Shown: positions 38,433 through 47,081, counted from the first letter of the stretch. The stretch is DNA of 64,000 bases from Vibrio amylolyticus (GCF_023145695.1 NZ_JAJHVV010000006.1:62001-126000), one strand, 5' to 3'. The notes: a model not told the origin generated them from the letters alone. A program made the numbers and translations.

Positions 38433-38579
38433 TTAAGCCCATTTTTTCAGGCCTACACCTATTAAAGTATAGATGCGGCGTTGTGGTTTGCTAAATAGTG
38501 CATTAATGACATGAAGCAGGCCGGTTTTGGAGAAATCATTCGCTATAGAAAGAATGTTTTTGCTGAAATGAAGAATCAT
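38433..38579 (-). CDS. small basic protein, 48 residues
   Basis: An open frame translates to a protein-like sequence beginning MILHFSKNILSIANDFSKTG and ending IGVGLKKWA, with an amphipathic and basic character. AGGGGG stands about 13 bases before the ATG, farther than usual. It lies in an otherwise empty 300-base spacer, on the same strand as the FrnE-like gene and 34 bases upstream of it, so the two could be co-transcribed. I do not recognise a family. Confidence 0.45.
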   Translation of the reverse strand: MILHFSKNILSIANDFSKTGLLHVINALFSKPQRRIYTLIGVGLKKWA

Positions 38580-38703
38580 AAGCAACGCTACGCCCCCTAA
38601 CTCATACTAAGAATGAAAAGAAAAGGGGGAATGCTTTCTTTAACGATAGCGATATAATGCCGTTACTAATAGTAATAAAATCTACTTAAGGGATTGAATA
38701 CAT

Positions 38704-40077
38704 ATGGAAAATGTGAATTTTGCCAATGTAATCTTACATGCATTTGATTGGCCTTATGCCTTAGTGGGTGAGCGTGCGAAAGCGATTTCTGAAGGCGGTT
38801 ATAAATCTGTATTAGTGTCTCCACCAATGAAATCATTGGTGCATCCAGAGGGGACCGAGTGGTGGCAACGCTACCAACCGCAAGACTACCGTGTTATTGA
38901 AAACCAGCTCGGTGATACACACGATTTTGTTTCAATGGTTGAAGCGCTCGCCAAGTTTAATATCCATATTTACGTGGATGTGGTTTTTAACCACATGGCA
39001 AACGAATCTTCGATTCGTAGTGATCTACAGTACCCAAATCAAGCTGATCTAAATCGCTATCAGGCGGATTCTGATTATTACGAATCACTTCGACTTTTTG
39101 GTGATCTCTCGACACCGATTTTTGACGAAGATGACTTTGTCGATGCCTTTGGAATCAAAGATTGGCGCGATAAGTGGGAAGTACAAAATGGAAGAATCAC
39201 GGGTGGGCCAAATGATCCAGGTTTACCTACGCTTAAAGATAATCAGCATGTGATTGAGCAGCAAAAATCCTACCTGTTGGCGTTAAAAAAGCTTGGTGTG
39301 AAGGGTTTTCGAATTGATGCGGCTAAGCACATTACACTCAAACAGTTACAACAAGTATGGAGTAAGGAAGTCACGGATGGTGTCCATATTTTCGGGGAAA
39401 TCATCACCGATGGTGGGGCAACAAAAGAAGAGTATGAACTGTTCCTAGAGCCCTATTTAAAAGAGACCCGCTTAGGTGCTTATGACTTTCCGTTATTTCA
39501 GACGCTGTATGATTCACTCAGTGACAAAGGAAGTTTAAAGTCATTGGTTGACCCATACTGTTTTGGCCAAGCGCTCTCTAAACGCCGAGCCATCACTTTT
39601 GCGATTACTCATGACATTCCTAACAATGACGTATTTCAAGATATGATCATGACGGAAGAGAATGAGTGGTTAGCTTACAGTTATATCCTTGGGCGAGATG
39701 GTGGCGCACCGTTAATATATAGTGATTTAGACCAAAGTGGCGTTAAAGACTCGAACGGGTTGCCAAGATGGCAAGGTGCTTGGGATGATGCTCGAATGAC
39801 AAAGCGAATTCACTTCTATAACAAGATGCATGGGTTGCCAATGCGTATGATAGAAGCGAGTGAAGATTTATTGATTTTCCAGCGAGGAGAGCAAGGCATC
39901 GTAGTTCTTAATAAATCGATATCTAAACTGACCGCTCAAATCAAGGCAGATGGAACCTGGTTAGATAACCTGAGGGATGATAATTATGAAGCACAATCTG
40001 GCTTACTCGATATTACCGTGGATCCCAAAACAAGCCTGCTTTTGATAAAACAGGCGGTGACCGACGAAATCGCTTAG
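38704..40077 (+). CDS. cytoplasmic alpha-amylase (GH13)
   Basis: This 457-residue protein has no signal peptide. All four conserved GH13 regions are visible: VDVVFNHMA (region I), GFRIDAAKH with the aspartate nucleophile (II), IFGEIITDG with the acid/base glutamate (III), and FAITHDIPNND with the stabilising aspartate (IV). It should cleave alpha-1,4 linkages of intracellular glycogen or maltodextrin. A beta-sheet C-terminal domain follows from about residue 370. AAGGGA precedes the ATG. It is a monocistronic gene as far as can be seen. Confidence 0.9.
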   Translation: MENVNFANVILHAFDWPYALVGERAKAISEGGYKSVLVSPPMKSLVHPEGTEWWQRYQPQDYRVIENQLGDTHDFVSMVEALAKFNIHIYVDVVFNHMANESSIRSDLQYPNQADLNRYQADSDYYESLRLFGDLSTPIFDEDDFVDAFGIKDWRDKWEVQNGRITGGPNDPGLPTLKDNQHVIEQQKSYLLALKKLGVKGFRIDAAKHITLKQLQQVWSKEVTDGVHIFGEIITDGGATKEEYELFLEPYLKETRLGAYDFPLFQTLYDSLSDKGSLKSLVDPYCFGQALSKRRAITFAITHDIPNNDVFQDMIMTEENEWLAYSYILGRDGGAPLIYSDLDQSGVKDSNGLPRWQGAWDDARMTKRIHFYNKMHGLPMRMIEASEDLLIFQRGEQGIVVLNKSISKLTAQIKADGTWLDNLRDDNYEAQSGLLDITVDPKTSLLLIKQAVTDEIA

Positions 40078-40187
40078 CGATAACGAGTACTGTAAAGACT
40101 TAGAACGGCTCGCCTATTTGTCGGTATGTATCGCTGATATAGGAATCGTCGCTAATACGTGAATAATAGCTACTGCGCAAATAATAG

Positions 40188-40829
40188 CTAAAGTGTGTGA
40201 CCTAAGATAAGCGCGGCAACTTGGTCACACTCTTTTTCATTTCCTGAAAAAAGCTGCTCAGCAATGAGTGGCTTTTTTTGCCCTGAAAGTGCACGTTTCT
40301 TCGCTTCTCGAATGAGCAGTGCGATTTGCACTTGAGCGTCAAGATTTGTTGCTTCTAGTGGTTTCCAAGAAGAGACAGCCTGACTGAACTTATCAAGCTT
40401 TAGCTTAGGGTTTAGGTTCAACGTTTCGAACTTTACTAATGACAGCACCGATTGAAAATACGGATCATCGACTAATGTTTCTTTAGCCTCTCGTTCACCA
40501 ACTTTCGTCAGCTGACAAAGCTGATTAAGCAGTGCTTCTAAAAGCTCATTTAGTTTTATTTGGCCTGAGCTTGCAGGGAAATTCAGGTCGAGTCGAGAAG
40601 AGAAATCAATCGACTGAATCTGACTGTTTGGAAAAAAGGTCAAACTACAAAGGCAATCTAGCGGAATCCACATCGATTCACCTTGGTGGATGGCGTATTC
40701 GTTTTTCCCTAGTCGGACTAACATCAACCCCTTTATCACTCGGATGAGACTCTGCTTAATGACCTTTTTACGAGGTGTTGTCGTTAAAAACTCGTATTGA
40801 GTGATGTGATGTTGAATGGCGTAATGCAT
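40188..40829 (-). CDS. cupin/AraC-N-terminal-like protein without a DNA-binding domain
   Basis: The protein has 213 residues. The first 85 residues resemble the sensor cupin of AraC regulators (VRLGKNEYAIHQGESMWIPLDCLCSLTFF). The rest is helical but lacks the double helix-turn-helix motif with its usual G.S..Y....F signature; LKLDKFSQAVSSWKPL and LDAQVQIALLIREAKKRAL occupy that place. It may be a degenerate regulator or a ligand-binding accessory protein. It is divergent from the acyltransferase gene with about 180 bases between. Confidence 0.6.
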   Translation of the reverse strand: MHYAIQHHITQYEFLTTTPRKKVIKQSLIRVIKGLMLVRLGKNEYAIHQGESMWIPLDCLCSLTFFPNSQIQSIDFSSRLDLNFPASSGQIKLNELLEALLNQLCQLTKVGEREAKETLVDDPYFQSVLSLVKFETLNLNPKLKLDKFSQAVSSWKPLEATNLDAQVQIALLIREAKKRALSGQKKPLIAEQLFSGNEKECDQVAALILGHTL

Positions 40830-41007
40830 GAGCTAGACCTTAGTGTACGGGGCGACAAGATTACCTTTTCTAGCAAAAAATGCCAATAGAACGGAATGAC
40901 AATCACAAACATCTGGTCAGACCTTGTAATTTATGAGAACTCAATAGCTGATAACCTCACCAACTATGCGTAGAATAGGCGAGCTTTTTTCTATTACGTA
41001 GTAACTA

Positions 41008-42111
41008 ATGACTTCAAACACAGACCCTTATGTAGATATTCGTCCTTATAATGATGACGAGATCCCAGCTGCGCTAGATCGCCTTATTAATGATGAAGAG
41101 TTCATCAGTGCGATTCTTCACCATCGTTTTTCAAATCATGCGTCTTGGTTCATGGCGATAATGAGTCCGTTTGTTAAAGCGTACCTGAAATTCAAATGGA
41201 AAAAACTGACCAGCGTTGAAGCGATTCAAACAGAAGTAAAGAAGTATCTAACCAATACACTGAAAACGACGACCAATGGTGTGACGTTCAGTGGTTTAGA
41301 TAAGTTAGACAAAGAAACGTCTTACCTATTTGTTTCAAATCACCGTGATATTGCAATGGATCCAGCTTTAGTGAACTTTGGTTTGTACGAAAGTGGTCAC
41401 AAGACAGTGAGAATTGCGATTGGCGATAACTTGCTTAAAAAGCCTTGTGCGACTGAGCTGATGCGTCTTAATAAAAGCTTCATTGTTAAGCGTTCGGCAA
41501 AAGGGCCACGTGAAATGATGAAAATGCTTGGCACACTGTCTGGTTACATTAAGCACTCCTTAGATTCTGGCAACTCTATCTGGATTGCTCAGAAAGAAGG
41601 GCGAGCAAAAGATGGCAATGATTTTACTGATCCTGCGATTTTAAAAATGTTCCATGTCGAAGGGCGTAAGCAAAAAATCAGCTTTGGTGAGTATTCTAAA
41701 TCTTTGCGTATTGTTCCTGTTTCGATCTCTTACGAAAACGACCCATGTGATATTGCGAAAGCACGTGAGCTTTATGAAAAAGCGACACATGGCGAGTATG
41801 AAAAAGGTGAATTTGAAGATATCGAGAGCATTATCCAAGGCATTGTGGGCGATAAAGGCAAGGTTCACGTGGCGTTTGGTGATGTTATAGATAACGAATA
41901 TGACGCACCTGAAGAGTTAGCGGCTGAGTTAGATCGCCAAATTCATGAGAACTATAAGCTGTTTCCGATCAACCAGCTTGCTGCTGATATGGAACAAGAC
42001 GTAGAGCCACAAACACGTGAACGCTTACAAGAGAAATTAGAGCAGCTACCTTTGGATGCACACAAATATCTGCTTGATAGCTACGCAAACCCAGTTCATA
42101 ACCAGAACTAA
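41008..42111 (+). CDS. PlsC-like acyltransferase
   Basis: The protein has 367 residues. The catalytic box of glycerolipid acyltransferases is present as SNHRDIAMDP, with five rather than four residues between His and Asp. A second block follows as NKSFIVKRSAKGPREMMK, and the third is IWIAQKEGRAKDG (the usual FPEGTRS position). A hydrophobic segment near residues 45-60 could be a membrane anchor or amphipathic helix. It probably acylates a lysophospholipid or another amphiphile at the inner membrane; the acceptor is unknown. It is monocistronic and has a clear terminator. Confidence 0.8.
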   Translation: MTSNTDPYVDIRPYNDDEIPAALDRLINDEEFISAILHHRFSNHASWFMAIMSPFVKAYLKFKWKKLTSVEAIQTEVKKYLTNTLKTTTNGVTFSGLDKLDKETSYLFVSNHRDIAMDPALVNFGLYESGHKTVRIAIGDNLLKKPCATELMRLNKSFIVKRSAKGPREMMKMLGTLSGYIKHSLDSGNSIWIAQKEGRAKDGNDFTDPAILKMFHVEGRKQKISFGEYSKSLRIVPVSISYENDPCDIAKARELYEKATHGEYEKGEFEDIESIIQGIVGDKGKVHVAFGDVIDNEYDAPEELAAELDRQIHENYKLFPINQLAADMEQDVEPQTRERLQEKLEQLPLDAHKYLLDSYANPVHNQN

Positions 42112-42143
42112 TACGCTTTGCAATGAGCACTAGCCAAAACAAG

Positions 42144-42170
42144 AAAGAGATGCTTTAAAGCATCTCTTTT
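42144..42170 (+). terminator. terminator of the acyltransferase gene
   Basis: AAAGAGATGC/GCATCTCTTT stem around TTTAAA, followed by TTTTTC-type T-rich sequence. Confidence 0.85.
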
Positions 42171-42210
42171 TCTATTTGGTCGTTAAACGGTATTTTATCG
42201 AGCTTGTCTC

Positions 42211-42822
42211 TTATCGCGCAACTGCTCCACCAAGAGTCAGGTTAGAAGGCCATTTGGTGATGGTATTACCACCAAGGTAGATATTGCCATTTACGGTCAT
42301 CGTCTCTGGAAACGTGGTGATTTTCGATCCACCAATAAAGAGGCTACCTTCAACAATAATACCTTCAGGAAGTTGTTCTAAAGGGGTTCTGATCACACTC
42401 AAATCACCCCTCACTCTAAACCTAGGGGGCAGTGTCGCTACTTGTGTATCGGTGAGATTAATATACCCACCTACGTTAATACCACCAGGCCAGCGCGTTA
42501 GCTTAGAACCCAACAGGTTTGCATAGCCTTTAATTTTCGTTCCTTTCTGAATCTGTTTTAATTCGCAGTTTGTTGCTTCAAGGCTCCCATTAATATCGAT
42601 GCCTTTTGGAAGTTTTTTTATCGATGTTTTTGAAATGTTGAGGTTACCTTTTACAACAAGGCCGTCTGGCAATGAGGTGTAAGGCTTATTTCTTAAGTCA
42701 AGATTTCCATAATTGTCTAAATGATTAAGGATCTTGTAGTGGTCAAGTGGCTCACTAAAGGAGAGTGGAGAAACTAAGATAAACAGAGAGACAAAAATAG
42801 CTTTCGTTAAAGTAGTTTTCAT
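42211..42822 (-). CDS. secreted protein built of eight 20-residue repeats
   Basis: The start is taken at the ATG at 42822, which gives a clean signal peptide (MKTTLTKAIFVSLFILVSPLSFSEP); the reading frame itself runs 21 codons further. From about residue 43 the sequence falls into eight consecutive units of exactly 20 residues, with consensus xLxxxxTxIxxLPxGxxVxG (for example NLNISKTSIKKLPKGIDING and DLSVIRTPLEQLPEGIIVEG). This period and pattern suggest a parallel beta-solenoid or leucine-rich repeat-like rod. There is no cysteine for lipidation and no membrane anchor, so it would be periplasmic or exported. No family is recognised with certainty. Confidence 0.75.
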   Translation of the reverse strand: MKTTLTKAIFVSLFILVSPLSFSEPLDHYKILNHLDNYGNLDLRNKPYTSLPDGLVVKGNLNISKTSIKKLPKGIDINGSLEATNCELKQIQKGTKIKGYANLLGSKLTRWPGGINVGGYINLTDTQVATLPPRFRVRGDLSVIRTPLEQLPEGIIVEGSLFIGGSKITTFPETMTVNGNIYLGGNTITKWPSNLTLGGAVAR

Positions 42823-43079
42823 CAAAGGTGGCGCCAAGGGTAACAAGAGAGTGTTTAGTATCGTCAGTAAAGAGAGAACGATCAATCTTAATCAGAAAAA
42901 ACTGTGATATTTACTCTAAGTATCAGCGAGATAAAAGGACAAATGAGCTGGAGTTATACAAGCAAGTGAAGGTATTTAATAATGAGTGATTGTGAAAAAG
43001 AGTAGCAGCCAATGTGTTGATGAGAAATGACTTACTACTCTATATCTAATAAAAATAATCACCCGTGTTTCAAACGGTA

Positions 43080-43379
43080 TTAACGTCTAAGTGAGCGAGT
43101 CTTCAATTCAAAAATTACTTTCTCTGCACTGACTTCAAACTTAAAGCGTGCTGTTGCTTCTGTAGACGCTTCAGTAATTTCTGGTAGCTCAATTTCAACG
43201 TTTTTACATACGTCGTTAGCAAGCGTTAGATACTTGTCTAATTCTGCTTTAAGGTGAACAGAGTCGCTCGCGTGGATCGTTACTTCAGAAACCTCGTCCC
43301 CTTCATTGATGATAAAGCCAATTTCGCCAGCACATCCGCAAGCTTCACATACATCATTTTCGATTTTTTCGGTGCTCAT
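43080..43379 (-). CDS. YfcZ/YiiS-family (DUF406) protein
   Basis: Ninety-nine residues when started at the ATG at 43379, which has AGGGGAA about 8 bases upstream. The longer frame has no support. The sequence MSTEKIENDVCEACGCAGEIGF...EASTEATARFKFEVSAEKVIFELKTRSL is the DUF406 pattern, with the CEACGCAGEIGF cluster near the N terminus. The family is small, cytoplasmic and uncharacterised. The three closely spaced cysteines suggest metal or redox chemistry, but that is not known. Confidence 0.85.
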   Translation of the reverse strand: MSTEKIENDVCEACGCAGEIGFIINEGDEVSEVTIHASDSVHLKAELDKYLTLANDVCKNVEIELPEITEASTEATARFKFEVSAEKVIFELKTRSLRR

Positions 43380-43821
43380 TACACATTCCCCTAACAAAAG
43401 TCCGGACATTTTACCTATCAATTTGATCTCTATCCACAAAAAAGCGCATAGTCGTGCGGGATAGAAACAGAATGTTATACTGTAGTGATTGTGATGAAGC
43501 TCTACCTGACTTCTCAACACAGCACTTCTGCTGAGCACAAGTGTATAGTGAACTGTGATCAAGATCGAATATATCGGCGGCGAAGCAGAAAAACCGCAAG
43601 AGTAGCTGTGCTCATGAGTTGTCTATTCGTGATATATATAACATCATTCCGTTCAATGAAAAGTAAGTGAAAGAGTTAATTGGTGTATTGATAGAAATCA
43701 ATATGCAAAATTACTCATATATGTAAATTGAGAGTCATGTACCTGTGTCACCATTGAGTACACGACCGAACGGATTAAATACTCAAGGCTGAGTAAAGTT
43801 AATAAATAGAAGAGTTAAACG
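43380..43821. other. intergenic region with an unconvincing short open frame
   Basis: About 440 AT-rich bases separate the divergent DUF406 and TetR-type genes. A rightward open frame of about 60 codons exists at 43485-43670 with a hydrophobic stretch (VAVLMSCLFVIYI). It has no good ribosome site and odd composition, so I do not call it a gene. No strong hairpin is seen. Confidence 0.5.
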
Positions 43822-44283
43822 ATGCCAAAGCGTAGTAAAGAAGATACTGAAATTACCATTCAAACAATTATGGATGCGGTTGTTGATCAACTATTAAGGC
43901 TTGGTTATGACAAAATGTCTTACACCACCTTAAGTCAACAGACTGGCGTATCTCGTACTGGCATTAGCCATCACTTTCCAAAGAAAACCGATTTTACAGC
44001 AGCATTAGACGGCCGTATCTTCAAAATATTTGTTGAACATTTAGATGTTAGCAGCGATTTGAAAACCTTTTCTGACAGCTGGGTAACAGCATTAAACGAT
44101 AAAGAGTTTTTAGCGATATTACGTCTGCTATTTCACCACATTGTGACCGCAGAGCGAGCGCATGAATTTGCGGCTAATGGTATTGACCGACTTTACAAAA
44201 TGGCTGAAACTCAGTTTGGCGAACAAAGCCAACGTGAGATTGAGTGGTTGATGGGGAAATCCCTGATCGCTATGGCAAAATAA
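43822..44283 (+). CDS. TetR-family transcriptional regulator
   Basis: The protein has 153 residues. Residues of about 10-60 form the TetR helix-turn-helix: IQTIMDAVVDQLLRLGYDKMSYTTLSQQTGVSRTGISHHFPKKTDF, given here in overlapping parts within the family order. The C-terminal ligand-binding half is only about 90 residues, shorter than the usual 120-140. It is the first gene after a long divergent spacer. A 12-base-pair hairpin follows. Its targets are unknown. Confidence 0.85.
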   Translation: MPKRSKEDTEITIQTIMDAVVDQLLRLGYDKMSYTTLSQQTGVSRTGISHHFPKKTDFTAALDGRIFKIFVEHLDVSSDLKTFSDSWVTALNDKEFLAILRLLFHHIVTAERAHEFAANGIDRLYKMAETQFGEQSQREIEWLMGKSLIAMAK

Positions 44284-44333
44284 CGGCTTTATTGGGCGTT
44301 CTCTTTCATAATGGAGTGCCAGAAGAAATTTTA

Positions 44334-44369
44334 AAGTACCCCTGATTTCATAGGAAGTCAGGGGTACTT
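44334..44369 (+). terminator. hairpin after the TetR-type gene
   Basis: A perfect 12-base stem (AAGTACCCCTGA/TCAGGGGTACTT) with a 12-base loop and a pyrimidine-rich but not pure T tail. It is probably a terminator. Confidence 0.65.
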
Positions 44370-44550
44370 CTCTTTCTCTCTCAAGAAAATCATGATCCTT
44401 GAATAATAATTGAACGTTATCTGTGCCGTTGTGAGTTTTATTTATAGAAGAATCAATTAATAAGGGAGAAAAGTCGTTATTCAAGTCGTGATACGGTAAC
44501 TATCTGTTACACTCTAATTAAATAATAGTTATTTTATAGTAGGTGAACGC

Positions 44551-45555
44551 ATGTCTTACTCCGTTCTCATCTGTGATGATTCTGCTTTGGCTCGAAAACA
44601 GATGGCACGTTCTCTCCCTGCATCACTTAATGCTGAAATTACCTTTGCTGTCCACGGATTGGATGCTTTAGAGAAGTTAGAACAACAAGAATTTAAACTG
44701 ATGTTCTTGGATCTCACCATGCCTGAATTGGATGGTTTTGGAACGCTTGAAGAGATAAAAAATCGTGGAATTGATATTCCAGTTGTTGTTGTTTCCGGTG
44801 ATATTCAGCCCAAAGCAAAAGAGCGCGTTGATGCATTGGGTGCGAAAAGTTTTATTCAAAAGCCCATCGATAAAAAATTACTTAATGATGTTTTAAGAAC
44901 TCTCGTTGTCCCTGCGGCTCAACCGCAAATTGTGACACCAGCGCCTCTTGACCTACCAATACTTCGTCGTAGAGATATCTATATGGAAGTAGCGAACGTG
45001 TCTATAGGGCGAGCAGCAGATGCGTTAGCACGGCATTTTGACGTGTTTGTTCACCTGCCATTACCCAATGTGAATATTCTAGAGCTTAGTGAGCTTCACA
45101 TGGCACTAAGAGATCTTGCTGACAACGATCAGGTATCGGGTGTTTGCCAAGGGTTCAGTGGTGAAGGCATTGCGGGTGAAGCACTTGTACTATTAAGTGA
45201 TTCGAGTGTCACTGATCTTAAAAAGTTGATGAAGGTACCTGCCGATAGCGAAGAGTTAGAAGAGCTAGAACTGTTAATGGATGTCTCTAATATTCTTGTT
45301 GGTTCATTTCTAAATGGGCTAGGGGAGCAATCAGAAGTACGCTTTTTCCAAAGTTCACCGGTTCTTCTTGGCCAGCATATATCGATTGATTCCGTTATTA
45401 ACTCTACCAGTGGCAACTTTACGAAAACCATGACTTTTGAAGTGAGTTACAACATTGATGGGACATCGATTCGATGCGATCTTCTATTTATGTTTGTTGA
45501 TGAGTCTTTACCACTGATTGATAACAAACTTGCCTACTTAATGGAGGACTTTTAA
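44551..45555 (+). CDS. response regulator: receiver domain plus CheC/CheX-like domain
   Basis: The protein has 334 residues. The N-terminal receiver (residues 1-120) carries the acidic pair (ICDDSALAR), the phosphoacceptor aspartate in LMFLDLTMPELDG, the serine in VVVSGD and the lysine in FIQKPIDKK. The second half (about 150-330) resembles CheC/CheX phosphatases: an ELLMDVSN motif is followed by exactly 22 residues and a proline, matching the family's N-x22-P spacing. The downstream PAS-protein gene overlaps its stop by one base. The pair is likely a cytoplasmic signalling module, perhaps tied to chemotaxis-type phosphoryl flow. Confidence 0.85.
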   Translation: MSYSVLICDDSALARKQMARSLPASLNAEITFAVHGLDALEKLEQQEFKLMFLDLTMPELDGFGTLEEIKNRGIDIPVVVVSGDIQPKAKERVDALGAKSFIQKPIDKKLLNDVLRTLVVPAAQPQIVTPAPLDLPILRRRDIYMEVANVSIGRAADALARHFDVFVHLPLPNVNILELSELHMALRDLADNDQVSGVCQGFSGEGIAGEALVLLSDSSVTDLKKLMKVPADSEELEELELLMDVSNILVGSFLNGLGEQSEVRFFQSSPVLLGQHISIDSVINSTSGNFTKTMTFEVSYNIDGTSIRCDLLFMFVDESLPLIDNKLAYLMEDF

Positions 45556-46007
45556 TGTTAAATCTTCCTGCCGAATTTGAGCAGTTCCACTGGATGGTTG
45601 ATATGGTCCAGAATGTCGATATGGGTTTAATCGTGATTGATAGAGACTATAACGTTCAAGTGTGGAATGGCTTCATGACTCACCATAGTGGTAAGCAAGG
45701 TCACGATGCCATTGGGAAATCATTGTTTGAACTGTTTCCTGAGATCCCACAAGATTGGTTTCGTTTAAAAACTAAACCCGTTTATGACTTAGGTTGCCGC
45801 AGCTTCATTACATGGCAACAAAGACCCTACTTATTCCATTGCCGCAATGTTAGGCCAATCACTCAGCAAGCGGAATTTATGTACCAAAACGTCACACTAA
45901 ATCCAATGCGTACGCCAACAGGTGAAATTAAATCGATGTTCTTATCTATTCAAGATGCCACTTCCGAGGCGCTCGTTTCATTGGAAGCAAATAAATCGAA
46001 TAACTAG
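45555..46007 (+). CDS. stand-alone PAS-domain protein
   Basis: The protein has 150 residues. A single PAS fold is visible (FHWMVDMVQNVDMGLIVIDRDYNVQVWNGFMTHHSG, in order: entry helix, strands, N-W-N turn; then GKSLFELFPEIP). There is no output domain. Its start codon overlaps the stop of the receiver-CheC gene (TAATG), so the two are made together. It may sense a small ligand or redox state and act on the partner protein. Confidence 0.85.
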   Translation: MLNLPAEFEQFHWMVDMVQNVDMGLIVIDRDYNVQVWNGFMTHHSGKQGHDAIGKSLFELFPEIPQDWFRLKTKPVYDLGCRSFITWQQRPYLFHCRNVRPITQQAEFMYQNVTLNPMRTPTGEIKSMFLSIQDATSEALVSLEANKSNN

Positions 46008-46032
46008 CAGTGTGAATACCTAATTGATGGCG

Positions 46033-46608
46033 TTAGAGCTTAAAGCTCGCGCCAACAAGAAAGGATGAATTTGAATAATCGCCTTCCAAATCGTGATGGA
46101 TGAATTCGACATTAACATCCAGATCTGGCCGAAAAATAGAGTTGAATTTAACACCGACGCCGTAGTAGGGCTGAATGCTTGACGACTCTACGACGGTATT
46201 AGGGTTGATCGTCAGATTTGTCTCTTCGAGCGTTGTATAACTTATCCCTCCTTTCGCGTAGAGCGTTCCTAGCTCTTTCACTGGGTGTTGGATCTGAACA
46301 CCACCAAAGTAACCTTGGTATGAGAGACCAATCGTATCCAAATACTCATTAGAATACTGTGGCGTGTCGGAAACGATATTGGTGTAGCCAACATCTAGCC
46401 CGATAAAAGGGGATAAATAATAGCTATACCCTACATTCGTTAACCACGCGTTCTTACTGCCTAGTTCACCAGAGATACTTGAGTAGCCCGTTTCTGCGAA
46501 TAACCTATGCGAGTTTTGGTTTGCTAGAGCAGGTGGAGAGAAGGTAGAAGCTTGTAATATTAACCCGATGACGACAGTAAGATAGGCTGCTTTTATTGTT
46601 CTCTCCAT
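46033..46608 (-). CDS. outer-membrane beta-barrel protein (OmpA/OmpW-like porin family)
   Basis: The protein has 191 residues with a signal peptide (MERTIKAAYLTVVIGLILQASTFSPPALA). The mature protein alternates hydrophobic and polar residues in about eight strands (for example YSYYLSPFIGLDVGYTNI, YYGVGVKFN) and ends in SFLVGASFKL, close to the C-terminal aromatic or hydrophobic residue required for outer-membrane insertion. There is no peptidoglycan-binding domain. It is convergent with the PAS-protein gene. Confidence 0.85.
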   Translation of the reverse strand: MERTIKAAYLTVVIGLILQASTFSPPALANQNSHRLFAETGYSSISGELGSKNAWLTNVGYSYYLSPFIGLDVGYTNIVSDTPQYSNEYLDTIGLSYQGYFGGVQIQHPVKELGTLYAKGGISYTTLEETNLTINPNTVVESSSIQPYYGVGVKFNSIFRPDLDVNVEFIHHDLEGDYSNSSFLVGASFKL

Positions 46609-46980
46609 GATGATAATTCCCTGGTGTCGAATTTTTGACCTTTACACTGGTTAAGCAATAACCGATCCGAACATTCAAAAAATGAAAACAGAAAATATTT
46701 AATGAGAAACAGAAGATATTTCTGAATTTTTGAATTAGAAATGATGGAATTTCGAACAACGAAAAGAGATTTAGATCACGCAATTGCTTTGAAATGGTGG
46801 CTTGGTAAGAAAGAGCTTAAATGAAGGGGCTTGGCATTAAACTGAGCGATGGAGTCGAAAGTTTTGTAATGAACTGATTTTAAAGGAAAATTACCGTGAT
46901 TTTAGAGTGGGTGGAAAACGATTGCTTTCTCTAGGTGCTTTCCTACGTAAGGTAACATAAAAAAAATTAATTTATCAGAC
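46609..46980. other. intergenic region upstream of guaC
   Basis: This AT-rich spacer holds the upstream region of the leftward barrel gene. It contains very short open frames, such as 27 codons from 46741 and a 12-codon frame with an AAAGGA site starting at the GTG near 46898. None of them is long enough to call. A small RNA cannot be excluded because a strong promoter and terminator follow. Confidence 0.45.
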
Positions 46981-47008
46981 TTGCAGGAAAAAAATCACGA
47001 CCTATAAT
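46981..47008 (+). promoter_or_regulatory. strong sigma-70 promoter in front of guaC
   Basis: TTGCAG and a perfect TATAAT are separated by 16 bases. The expected transcription start falls at about 47014-47016, right at the foot of a terminator hairpin. Confidence 0.75.
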
Positions 47009-47012
47009 GCTG

Positions 47013-47047
47013 AAAACCGGAGCGTCTGCCAACGCTCCGGTTTTTTT
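47013..47047 (+). terminator. terminator or attenuator hairpin immediately after the promoter
   Basis: A 13-base stem (AAAACCGGAGCGT/ACGCTCCGGTTTT) with the loop CTGCCA, followed by a run of T. It begins within a few bases of the predicted transcription start and about 130 bases before guaC. Confidence 0.85.
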
Positions 47048-47065
47048 GTGTCCGAAGAAAGGTAA

Positions 47066-47081
47066 ATCGTCTGCCAACGAC
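47066..47081 (+). promoter_or_regulatory. second small hairpin with the same loop
   Basis: A 4-base stem (TCGT/ACGA) carries the loop CTGCCA. The 12 bases CGTCTGCCAACG are identical to the top of the preceding terminator hairpin, 45 bases upstream. Confidence 0.5.

Noticed and set aside
43485-43670. 61-codon frame with a hydrophobic stretch
   Set aside because: No proper ribosome site, odd composition and no similarity to any family I know.
46741-46824. 27-codon frame MMEFRTTKRDLDHAIALKWW...
   Set aside because: Too short to support without conservation data; no clear ribosome site.
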